Origin: Priapulus caudatus
Lineage: Eukaryota; Priapulida; Priapulimorpha; Priapulimorphida; Priapulidae
DNA length: 53,592 bases
NCBI RefSeq assembly: GCF_000485595.1
Contig: NW_014577315.1
Location: 251,762-305,353 of the forward strand
Direction: 5' to 3'
Shown in pieces: positions 44,101 through 53,592 of the stretch. How positions within the stretch are numbered: position 1 is the stretch's first letter; each line of letters opens with the position of its first letter. The position numbers and the translations under genes are program-made. The notes beneath the pieces were generated by a model. It did no database searches. It saw only the letters and a program-made list of their open reading frames with translations, and was not told where the DNA came from.

Positions 44101-46539
44101 ACAACTCCCATTTCTAGTTTACATTAGTAATGTTAGTGATATAGCATTGCATCAACAATTCAACTTCATTATTTTAGGCGATGGCAGGAACGATTCGCCA
44201 GGACACAGTGCTATGTACTGCACATACACTGTGGTGGAGTGCGAGTCACTCACAATACTGGCTGTGGTTGTCGTGGACAAGCGACATGTCGGAAAGCGGT
44301 CCACTAATATGGAGAAAGAGGCGCTAGTGCGAGCCATGTCGATAGTGAGGGAAGCTGGGATTAAGGTGGTGGAAGTTGTGACCGATGCCCACTCACAGAT
44401 TGCAAAGTACATCAGTAAGTCGTGAGATAAGTTAATGTATTTTTAGCAAGGAAAACATGTTGTTTTTTCATAAGAAAACTTGGAAATGTGCATTGATGAT
44501 ATATTGATGTTTTCATGTTTGCAGGAACTCAGCACCCATCCGTCAAGCATTCGTTTGATGTGTGGCATGGCGCAAAAAACCTTTGCAAGAAGTTGAATAA
44601 GGTAAAAAACTTATTTTACATGAATGACACTATAATCTTTTCTTGAAATACATAGAAAACAACACCAACTTTTTTGGCTTCCCGATTGTAAAGATCTAGT
44701 AATTTCCCAGCGGGAAAAAATTTCACTTAAAAATATAGAAACCATAACCATGACAGAATCACACAATTTATGGTTGTGCTTTAGTGAATGTTGGGCTGTT
44801 AATTTCTCATTTCTTCTAAAGGCATCTACACCTGCAAAATGCAGCCACCTTCGGCCGTGGATCAGGGACATCGTGGATCATTTTTGGTATTGTTGCCAAC
44901 ACTGTGATGGTTCGCTTATCAAGCTGCAGGTATATATAGGCCTACTATTGGAATTGCCTCAAGGTGTATGGTTCATTGTGTGTAAACACTCAATATAACA
45001 GGTGAATATGTCAAGAGTCACAGGTACATATCCTTTAAACCTGATGCCTGCACAGTGTGCATAAAAAAAGGTTAGCTAAATGTGGTAATCATTGGCCATC
45101 CCAAAAGTGAGACCTTCTCCAGGTTGTTTCGTTACTGCTTCTTGGTAATGAATTTGGTTCTAACTGCTATAGACCATCTGCAGGCTTATGATGCATAATT
45201 TTTGATGCCAATATCTCTTAAAGGGTCTCTGGAAGGGCGTTCTACACCATGTTAGAGGCGTGCATGAGTGGTATGTTGGAGATGGAGGGCCTGGTTGTTG
45301 TCTTCATGAAGAGATGCCCGACAACCAGCCCACAGGAAATAAGGAGTGGATGACTACGGACAGTCCAGCATTTGTTGCAATGAGGAAAGTGGTACTCGAT
45401 CCATACCTCATCAGGACACTTCCTCATTACATCAATTTCAGGTGGGAATAGCTTAAAACGTATTTTTTAAATGTATTACAATACAACATGCTTTACAAAA
45501 TGCTGACAGTAAACAGTCCAAAAATGAACACTATTATAACAACTAATTTGAAAACATATTGAAACATATTTATTACATTGTAAGCTGTTGACAATAAACA
45601 TAATTGCTAATTTGTTGGCAGTGTAACAGTACAGATTGTATTTTTTGAATGCTCAGGTCAAACTTTCAGCTGGAAAGCTTCAACAGCCATATTCTCATGT
45701 ATGCTCCGAAGAGAATTGCATTTAGGTAAAGTGCAATTTTAATTAATTAACAATTTAACAAACACCAACGCTGAGTTGTATATTTCTAAAATGTGACTTT
45801 CTAACATAAGTACAAATGACAGAAAATTTTTACGAAAACTGTTATGAATGAAATGTTATGAACTACTTTCGATGTTGACGTAGACACGTAATAAATTGTT
45901 TATAGTTCATTGTTGAACAGTTTAATATGTACCTCAGCATATCACGACCTCAAAAGATCACATGTAATGACTGGACTAAACAGACTATAATTTTACAGTT
46001 ACCCAGTGTACAAAGCGCGTTGTCAACTGGCTGCAATTGACTATGCAACCCATAAAGATCGGCCGTTGAGAACAAATAAAACCAGTGGAGAAGTCATGTA
46101 AATACTTATTTTTTCTTATAGATTTGTTAACATTTTGTTAATATGTCAGCATGTACGAGCATTTCATAAAAATGCAATTGTCACAGTTTAATATTGCTGA
46201 ACTTGTTTTTAACGTAAGAATTACTGATATTTCTTCAGTATACACCTATTTAAGTAGTCGATTTAAAATATTTCCATCTCAAACAGGTATCGCAAAGTTT
46301 TTTCCAAAAATGCGAAAAACTGGTCTGCCACTCCACTGCGAGAGCCGAAGACGTACAAATACATTGAAGAGCTTCAAGTACATACAGTGGCAAGAAGGAT
46401 CAGTGATGATCACCCGGTGACGAGAAGCATTGAGCTATCACCGTCTGATCCAAGGCACATTTCCAGAACTGTGCAGGCTAGCACGCCACCATCTTTAAAT
46501 GAATTGGTTCTTAAACATAAGTCCAGGTTTAATTTGTAA
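41183..46539 (+). CDS. Multi-exon DDE-transposase-like protein (5' end not found)
   Basis: Exons: 41183-41296, 41935-42090, 42260-42343, 42509-42680, 42940-43107, 43384-43672, 44178-44414, 44525-44601, 44822-44929, 45224-45441, 45657-45725, 45999-46097 and 46287-46539. All have GT/AG borders and compatible phases, giving 680 residues without a stop. The first exon listed opens with a split codon, so at least one upstream exon is missing. The body matches a widespread family of uncharacterised animal transposase-like proteins: a Cys-rich segment (VCENGHKPSSISRWRSQPLV), MGDGRNDSPGHSAMYCTYT, VVDKRHVGKRSTNMEKE, VVTDAHSQI, VKHSFDVWHGAKNLCKKL and LESFNSHILMYAPKR. The presumed catalytic residues are D329 (codon 44180), D397 (44384) and E547 (45673). 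The N-terminal 220 residues are acidic and low in motifs; no THAP or BED finger is visible. The superfamily (Kolobok or ISL2EU-like) is uncertain. Many introns and no terminal repeats found nearby suggest a host-resident, perhaps domesticated, gene. Confidence 0.82.
43205..43254. repeat. (GA)n microsatellite in an intron
   Basis: AGAGAGAG run at 43233-43254 within the intron between the sixth exon and its predecessor. Confidence 0.85.
43800..44055. repeat. Intronic repeat with internal duplication
   Basis: TTTCCCTTCCGCTCTATAAC and, about 145 bases on, TTTCCCTTCTGCTCTATAAC are each followed by a C/T-rich stretch and AATTGACCTAGCGC. TTTGACCTTGACATTGAAAT between them is typical of dispersed repeats. 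It lies in the intron 43673-44177 of the transposase-like gene. Confidence 0.65.
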
Positions 46540-46639
46540 AAAGGACATGCTAAGAAATGCTCAATCGGAAAAAATAGGGCTAAATATAGTCTCACCTCAC
46601 AGCGGATATACAGTAAAACTCACATAAGTAGTCATCGTC

Positions 46640-46900
46640 TAACTCGTCAATTCGCATAATGCGTCGTGGAAGTCATAGTCCCAATTTTTAGCTCATCCGA
46701 CATAGTCAGATGCAGCTTGTAGAATCGCATGAGCGTGCGTGCGTCCGTCCGGCCGTGCGTGCGTCCGTCAACAGTTGGGCACAAATCTAAACGGCTCGAC
46801 CTAGGCTCGTGATAGTCAGTGTATAGCATCATGGTAGGAAAAGCCATCACTGTGCCGAAATTGGAGGTCACAGGTCAAAAGTCAATGGGACACAGGGCAG
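46640..46900. repeat. Dispersed repeat of unknown class
   Basis: AGCTCATCCGACATAGTCAG is followed by GCGTGCGTGCGTCCGTCCGG and AGGTCACAGGTCAAAAGTCA. I know similar wording as a high-copy repeat in marine invertebrate DNA, but I cannot define its ends or class here. The tetranucleotide-like GTGCGTCC portion is at 46733-46770. Confidence 0.45.
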
Positions 46901-46904
46901 ATTT

Positions 46905-47684
46905 TTAGACATTTTCTGAGGACATGGTCTGACGGAGCGATTGAAAAACTTTTTTGTTTCAGCGGTGACCTACAATTTTTATGGCTTTTACTGCATACAA
47001 CTGTACTTACTGTATAACAAATTGTCTATACCCACACGTATTTCTTACCAGATACCTAATTTAATTGTTATAATTAATTACACATCAACGCTACGAAATT
47101 TGAACGGCGCCATTACACCCGCAACCATGCTGCCACTCCGAAAAAGTTGCGTAATTGACAATTTATTTTGCCTGTTACAGACCGGGCGCACTTGATTCGG
47201 TTGCCAGCGAGTTTATTAGAAGAATACCTGGCTACAGTACACGTTAGTTGAGCGCTGTCGCTCTGCGGCACTTGTCGCTCATAGTAAATCAATTGGATAA
47301 CTCAAGAACCGTTTCACCCACATGTTTCAAGTTGCAATACAGTTGTTACTCATATGGGAGATATGCTATATAATTGGAGTTCTCCCATATATACTCTTTA
47401 TATATTGCTTTATATATCCCCCCTCCCTCTTCTATCACATCCAAGGTGAGCAACACAAAGTTTTTGCAACGGACCGCCCGACCGACAGACTCCCGTATAC
47501 CAGGAGTAGATAATAGGGAAGGAGTGTGACATCAATAAACAAGGGAAATTCGTCATTTACTAGATGTTCTTGTTCTATTTCAATTGTTGGCCAAGTGTCT
47601 TGTCTGACCACCTCATGAACTCAAATTTGAGTTTTGACATGCATACGATTTTTGAAGTGGGGTTGCTTAATTTGTTACGCTCCA
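46905..47684. repeat. Repeat-derived DNA, including a diverged relative of the TTAA element
   Basis: 47120-47190 (CATGCTGCCACTCCGAAAAA, TTTGCCTGTTACAGACCG) aligns with the interior of the element at 39098-39703 at perhaps 70% identity. Further right, 47280-47520 contains GGATAACTCAAGAACCGTTT, another phrase common in dispersed repeats, and the CCAGGAGTAGATAATAG arm seen at 19659 and 22799. No gene. Confidence 0.45.
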
Positions 47685-48342
47685 CAGTGGCCGATGCAGG
47701 ATTTCTATGAGGGTGGTGAGAAACAGGCGGGGAGGGGGGGTATGGGGGTCCCCCCCAGAAAATTTTGAAAATGCAGATTGCAGGAGAAGGTATTTGAGGC
47801 ACTTTTGAGTCCAGGTACAGGCTTCATTCTGACTATGACAATTCTCTCTTTAGTAGAACAATTCTTGCACTTGCAGCACAGCATTGACTGATGTACAGGG
47901 GGGTGGGGCATTGTTTAGTTCGCGTTCCTCATTGAATATGTAGGGGGTGACCACCGCTGGGATCAGGGCGACAGCAAAACTCTTTCTTGGAATTGTCAAA
48001 AAAATCTGCAAAAGGGTTGTAACCTGCTTTGCCACTCAATTACATAATTTAACCCATGCATCAGGTGCCGTTTTGTACTGACGCGCGACTATTATACTTG
48101 ACAATAATTAATTGGTGAGCTATATATGTCAAAATATTATTGACGTGCACGCGAAGCACGCGCAGCGGGTGGGTTCGCGCAAAGCGCGGAAGCTCTAGCA
48201 TTAATTAAAACGGGAGACGTAATAATCAGTGCTCTCCTCACTCTCTCTGTCTCTCTTTTCTCTCATTTAATTTTATGTGGCGTCAAAAAGTGGGGGTGCT
48301 CGAGCCCCCTTAGCACCCCCCCCCCCCGTTCCGCAGGCCCTG
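47685..48342 (-). mobile_element. Decayed hAT-like element, minus orientation
   Basis: The ends look hAT-like: CAGTGGCCGATGCAGG at 47685 and, on the other strand, CAGGGCCTGCGGAACG at 48342. On the minus strand LLQIFLTIP (around 48010) resembles the start of the hAT dimerisation motif. A tail SASNTFSCNLHF (47790-47760) mirrors IASNTISCDLHF of the element at 36917. Stops break the frame. The flanks do not share an 8-mer, so the ends may belong to two insertions. Confidence 0.5.
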
Positions 48343-49488
48343 CTCTATGCATGTGAAAGGACCACACAAGACTTGCCCCTAACACACTAACAATAGGTCT
48401 GAAACTACTCAAGCAATCAATGCACTGCTGTCTGCACTACAGATGGTCTAGGATCGTCAGATTCTGCCATGACAGCCACAGTATCACTAACAGTCAATTA
48501 ATGAATTATCAATAAAATTGATTCAAAGAAGATGCAATGACTGCAGACGACACGACTCTGAAAATTGACTGGAATCCTGATCACGCATCTCGCCGTAGTT
48601 GCCTTAGTAATCCTTAGGGTTAGGGTTAGGGTTTTTGCATCATTCCTTGATATATGAAAAGTCTGTGCATCGGTTGATGATACACACAAATCTGTGCATC
48701 ACTTCGTGATACCTAAGGTAAAGGTGCCTAAAGTGGATTTGCGCCGGGCCTGTGAATGAAGGAGGCATACAACAGTAAGCTTCCGCGATTGTTCACTGTT
48801 GCACTATTTCGTCTCTAGAATTTAAGGCCTTTTTTGGCATTTTTTTTCGCCGAAATTCGGCACTAGAGTGCAATAATTAGCATTATGCACGCAAGTTGGA
48901 TGCCTCGTGGACGTCAAGAAAGCATTAGAAGTAAAATTATTTTTGTTGTGTATTCGTGACATTCCGTCAGGTGGCGTAGCAGTCACCGTTGGTGTTTTTT
49001 TGTGTATGAAATATGTTCAGAGCGACTTTGCAGAAATTCCGATCAATATGAGCTGGCAAAAGTTTCGATGGGCGGAGCATTAAGGATGATCTGTAGTTAT
49101 TTAACATGAATAAAGTGTATGTTTTTTGTAAGCGCAGTAAGTGTGAGTATTTAAATTATTTACTGTTCGGATGCTTGATTAGGCTTGCAGTCTGGGCTGC
49201 CTAGGGCCTCTACTTTTGTTCAACACCTGAACGGAGGGTGCACTACCATCGCCTCTACTAGCAGGTATCTAACTTCTGAGGACGATTTATTATATATCAC
49301 TAAGAACCGATGAACTTGTGAATCTTCATTGGGTAATCGTAGTTGTATTACTAAACATAAAAACTCACCAATAAATCACAGAAAAGGCATCTGAGACAGG
49401 CTAACTCCTGATTGTAGTAACACTGATGCAAGAATTTCCGTTTTTCAAACGCGCCACCCTTCCAGGACGTTTTCGTACTACTAGTATC
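48343..49488. other. No gene recognised; one telomere-like trimer
   Basis: 48613-48632 holds three TTAGGG-type units. After it, TGTGCATC phrases with GTTGATGATAC/CTTCGTGATAC recur three times (48637-48710). Otherwise nondescript AT-rich DNA. Confidence 0.4.
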
Positions 49489-49854
49489 TGCCAGATTAGA
49501 CAGGCCACTTGGAGGCGTTTCAATAAAATATTAATGTAAATAAATTACGAAATTTATTAGCTACCAAAGTCTTAATGTTTCTCTTATATCTCTTTAACCA
49601 TATCTATTGCGACAATTTCCTTTTAAATGCCGTCCAAATGCTCATCTGCAACACACGCTGGCTGCCGCACCCTACTGCCGCCCAGCACATATATATATAC
49701 GTGAACTACATTTGCGACGGCATTTACAGAAATATGTCGCATTAATAGGTGAAAGAAAGTAGAGCAAACATTAAGACTTTGGTAGTAATAATAGATTTCG
49801 TATTTATTTAGCATTGTATTTGATTGAAACGCTCCAAGTGCCTGTGTGCCAGAT
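49489..49854. mobile_element. CACTTGG foldback element, second full copy with 8-bp TSD
   Basis: The element spans 49497-49846 (350 bp) between identical TGCCAGAT (49489-49496, 49847-49854). The right end CGCTCCAAGTGCCTGTG pairs with the left end CAGGCCACTTGGAGGCG. The arms carry the same blocks as the copy at 12706 (ACCAAAGTCTTAATGTTTCT, AATGCCGTCCAAATGC). The left terminus is slightly degraded. Confidence 0.85.
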
Positions 49855-52800
49855 CCCCGATAGGAAGAAAAAGACGAGGAATAGCACGAGCATATTACAA
49901 ACATTCATGGTTGAGAGCAGAAATATTCTTGGTTGCGGTGTGATATACAGACGGTATGGTTGCGGTATAATTCTATGATTCCGGGTTACACTCTACACAG
50001 ACATGACTACAGAATACCTGAAATACAGCTACGAGAAGAGAAGATGGGAGAGATAAAATAAGATAAATAAGATAGATATAAGATGGGAAAGGAGAGATAG
50101 AAGAGGTTGGGGAGGGAATATAGGAAGATATCGAAGTGGGGATATATATACATACATATATATATATATATATATCATGGTGAAATGTTGGTCTGGTATA
50201 GAAAGAAATAGGAGAAATTTCTTATTTGAATTTATTCTTTGATTTTGTTTATAGAGAATGTAGGTGCGCATGTTCACTATATGCCGAAATAACCAATATT
50301 GAGTTCGCTATCTCTCTCTATCTTTAATATATCACCACGTGCTTTCTCTCTTTCGCTGACTCTGCCTTTTATCTGTCTCTCGTCTTCTCGTCGTTCTGGC
50401 TATCTCTCTCTCACAAACGCGGCTGGCGCGTACGCTAGGCGCCTTCAGCACACGACGCACACACGCGACGACGCAGGCAATGCACGCCACACACACACAC
50501 ACACCACACACACAGCACACCAGCACATACAAACAATAGAGAAGTAAGGCAGAGAGACGAGAATGAGAGCACATATTAAATGAGTTTAATGTTTGACGAC
50601 GAAGGCAACGTTAGAAGTATTGCTCGACTAATTTAGACGGCAATTTAAATTAGAGTGCGTCAGCTCGCTGTGTGGCAACTAAGAGTGAGTATTGCAAATA
50701 ATCGCGTGCTTATAGTTGTCAGGAAAATTTCATGGGCTCTAAACTAGACAACTATTGATTCCAGGTAAAATGTTGGCGTACACATTCTAGTTGGTTAGTG
50801 TTTCATAGTTGTAATGAGAGTACTGCGTAAATGGAATAAGATATGGGCGAAATAACGCGTTGGTAATTATAATTAGTATGGTTTGCCTTGTCCAACACAT
50901 TCAATAAAGATGAACGTTAATTGTTATAATCTAACGGTGAGCGAACAAAACAGAATAGTTATAAGAACAGAGGCAATATTTCACAAAACAAACCCTCTGG
51001 GGGTTCTTTTATTGATACCATACTTTTATATATGATAAATATATCATTAAGGTACGACCGATATAAATTAGCTAAGCCAAGGCCGCATTATTAGATTTGT
51101 AATTACGTAGATAGTTCGCTACCCGTGGTACTCATATCAAGGAAAGAACACGCACGTGGTAACTAAGTATAACGCTAACCGTAAATATATTATAGCTGCT
51201 ACAATGTATAAATATCAAGCGATATTATTATCTAATTCGTTGATTGATCAGGCGTGAATAGAAAGAAACGTGTTTATTTTCGGCACGGCCTGACTACAAG
51301 AATGACCTAGGGTGTTGATCAGTTATTGAACGTGTATCATGAAATGCTCCACGGGTAACACGATGGATGAATGCAATAAAGTGATCGGAGCCGTCCTATA
51401 GATGTCACTAGCATGTACTGAAAATGTTGAACCAAAATACCGTCTTACTCGTGTATAAGCGCCACTTTTTCGTAGGACAGTGGCGTTGGGAATTCATAAG
51501 AAAAAAAATAATAGTAAGGGGTGCGACTGTATACATAAGGCTAGAAATCATACGTAGTATTGATGGACGCAGTTTCATGCACAAAGACAGGAAATGGGGT
51601 GCTAATTATAATCGAAATATTCTACTATGAGTAAATACGTATAATTTGTTACTTTGTGATGGCTATAATGATTATATGCTCTATGCATACTGGGCGTAGT
51701 TAAGCGATAATCGTAAAACTTGATCTTTTATCTAATTGCCGAGATCTTATTTTGGAAACGCCCGAATTCATAGGTACGTTGATTTCGAACCGAGTATTTA
51801 GGGATTAGCAGGGTACAGATAGCTAGGGAATGCGTGCGATTTACATCACACCGAATCTAACATGGCGTCGGCGCTACACATAGCGGGGCATTGGTGGTGA
51901 AATGATAATTAAGGCTAGTAATATGAGTCTACACTGTACATGTCATGGTGACGGTAAATACACATACGAACCGACAGCGTCATTGTATGTCATGGTTGAA
52001 TTATAGATATTAGATGTTTGAAAAGAGAGGGAGGGGAGAGAACGCGAAAGGGCGGGGAAGAGGGGATACATATATAATATATATCTATTATGGTGTGTGT
52101 TGTGTTGCGTGTGTGGCGTGTGTGTGTGGTGTGGTGTGTTGTGTGTGTGTGCGTGCGTGCGTGCTGTGGTGCGTGCGTGCGTGGCGCCGGCGTGCGTGCG
52201 TGTGTGCGTGTGGTGTGTGTGGTGCGTGCGTGCGTTCGTACGTGTGCGTGGCGGCTGTGTGTGTGAGTGAGTGTAGTGAGGCTGCGATAGTGAGAGGAGT
52301 CATGAGTTAGCAGTGGTTGCCGGTTGACTCCAGATATAGTTCAGCGATGAAAACGCAAAAGTGTAGTAAAGAATATTTACCTCAGAGGGTATGACGACTT
52401 ATTAGAATGAAATTACATCTAATAAGACTGAATTAAAACACTAAAAAAAGGAACGCCACAGATGGCCAAGTGTCTTGTAGAAATCTATCTTCAATGACAT
52501 TAACGAAATGAAGTCAAGTACTTACGGATCAGATGACGAGTAACTATCGTAAATAGTAAAGAGTAAAAGTAGGCGGCAGTACGCGGCACGGTTATGACTT
52601 CGATACCGCAGCTATACTGATAGTGCGGGTAGCCATTCCTTTGATCAGAAGTTTTATAAGCATACATTGAAAGGCGAGCGTAGCGATGACATAACTTGTG
52701 ACGACAAGTCTGCCGATTCAGGAAAATGAGATAACGCGACAGAATATTGGCAATTGGGATGGAATGCTCATTTTTTCATTCTTTCGCCGGCGTTCCCTGC

Positions 52801-53592
52801 CAATATTGTTTCACTCGTGCTGCATTGAGGACAGCCTAGATTCCACAGAAACCAAATAATACCACGCCTTATAACGCTTCTTAATTCGCAAATGTCGCTA
52901 CGTTTTAACAGAAACATCCATAATGTCAGATGAAATGCAATTATAATCGAACGCTCGATTTAAGAAACTAGAATAATTTCTAGATGAACGCGTCCGCTGT
53001 CACGGGTGCCAGTTGTTGTATTGCGCTGGTTTAGCGATTTTACGGTACGCATGACTACATAGCTACACATGCGATGAATAATCTAATAAAATAAATGATA
53101 CTTAGCTAACAAACGCCTATCAACGCAATCGTACCGCTCGTACACAAACTTTTCAATATTTTTTTATTAAAATTTATTCAAACTCTAATTAGCGTTAATT
53201 CATCAAACGCAATTTCCACTGTACTAGAAAAAATGCTACCGTAGATATGTAGAGTCGAGACTATTGAAATGTAATTTTAAGCCGATCGCAACATTTAACA
53301 CACTATAGGACCGTAACTCACCGTGGATGGAGAGCGAAATTGGCAGTGCCGCTATAATACTCGTAGAGAAAAATATTGATCGATTTAAATAGCCCTATAT
53401 GTGATGTAACGTCATAATTAATAGAACAACTTAATTCCTTAGGGCTTAATCTCATTCTAACGAGTCGTTTTGTCTTTCAACGGTTAAAAAACGGCATTCC
53501 CGTCGTCATCAACATTCAGGAGACGAATTTTGCCTCCTCTCTCTAGAAATTTCTTCAACTATGGCCTGTATATACTAACGTGTGGCTTGCGA
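49855..53592. other. Gene-poor right end
   Basis: No coding exon was recognised on either strand. It contains GA-rich DNA (50028-50140), (AT)n (50143-50176), CT- and CA-rich tracts (50300-50535) and the GT/GTGC tract at 52090-52270. Frames over these tracts are low-complexity. Confidence 0.35.
52090..52272. repeat. Irregular (GT)n/(GTGC)n tract
   Basis: GTGT, GTGC and GTGG units are mixed without a fixed period. Confidence 0.93.

Overview
The window is animal nuclear DNA. Genes are short coding exons separated by introns with GT/AG borders, most of the sequence is repeats, microsatellites are long, and a 713-base run of Ns marks an assembly gap. An eclosion-hormone-type neuropeptide gene next to otherwise conserved animal genes, in DNA full of small DNA transposons, suggests a marine deuterostome, most likely an ambulacrarian (echinoderm or hemichordate). 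That assignment is inference, not proof.

Four genes can be supported. (1) On the minus strand at the left edge are the first three coding exons (983-2326) of an STK11IP/LIP1-like gene, a leucine-rich-repeat partner of the LKB1 kinase; the rest lies left of the window. (2) A two-exon HIG1-domain gene of the HIGD1A type (10357-11291, +) encodes a small mitochondrial inner-membrane protein. (3) A two-exon eclosion-hormone-like neuropeptide precursor (32208-33270, +) has a signal peptide and six cysteines; a TATA box and a non-coding exon about 3.3 kb upstream (28830-28958) may be its promoter. (4) A gene of at least 13 exons (41183-46539, +) encodes a DDE-transposase-like protein whose splice phases all join without a stop and whose presumed catalytic D-D-E is intact. 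These genes are unrelated in function and form no operon-like unit.

The rest is mainly transposon debris. 3.7-4.8 kb holds a decayed Ty3/gypsy gag on the minus strand. 5.0-5.4 kb and 7.7-8.2 kb hold inverted-repeat elements. 8.2-9.3 kb is a nest of small elements inserted into one another, with target duplications still readable. 9.8-10.2 kb and 19.9-20.3 kb are GTTCACACG-type foldback arrays, each containing a short TAGACTG...CAGTCTA palindrome. 12.7-13.1 kb and 49.5-49.9 kb are full copies of one foldback family with 8-bp target duplications. 36.9-37.7 kb is an internally deleted hAT element with perfect 8-bp duplications. 39.1-39.7 kb is a TTAA-flanked element. 39.8-40.0 kb is a second copy of a foldback element whose core is a telomere-like CCCTAA array, and both copies have perfect 9-bp duplications. 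A segment of about 1.2 kb at 18.67-19.97 kb is repeated at 21.90-23.11 kb, ending at the gap; it may be a recent duplication or two haplotypes assembled side by side.

Across 14-18 kb, 24-28 kb, 33-36 kb and 50-53 kb I see AT-rich, microsatellite-bearing DNA without a recognisable gene. All family assignments come from reading translations by eye; no database search was run.
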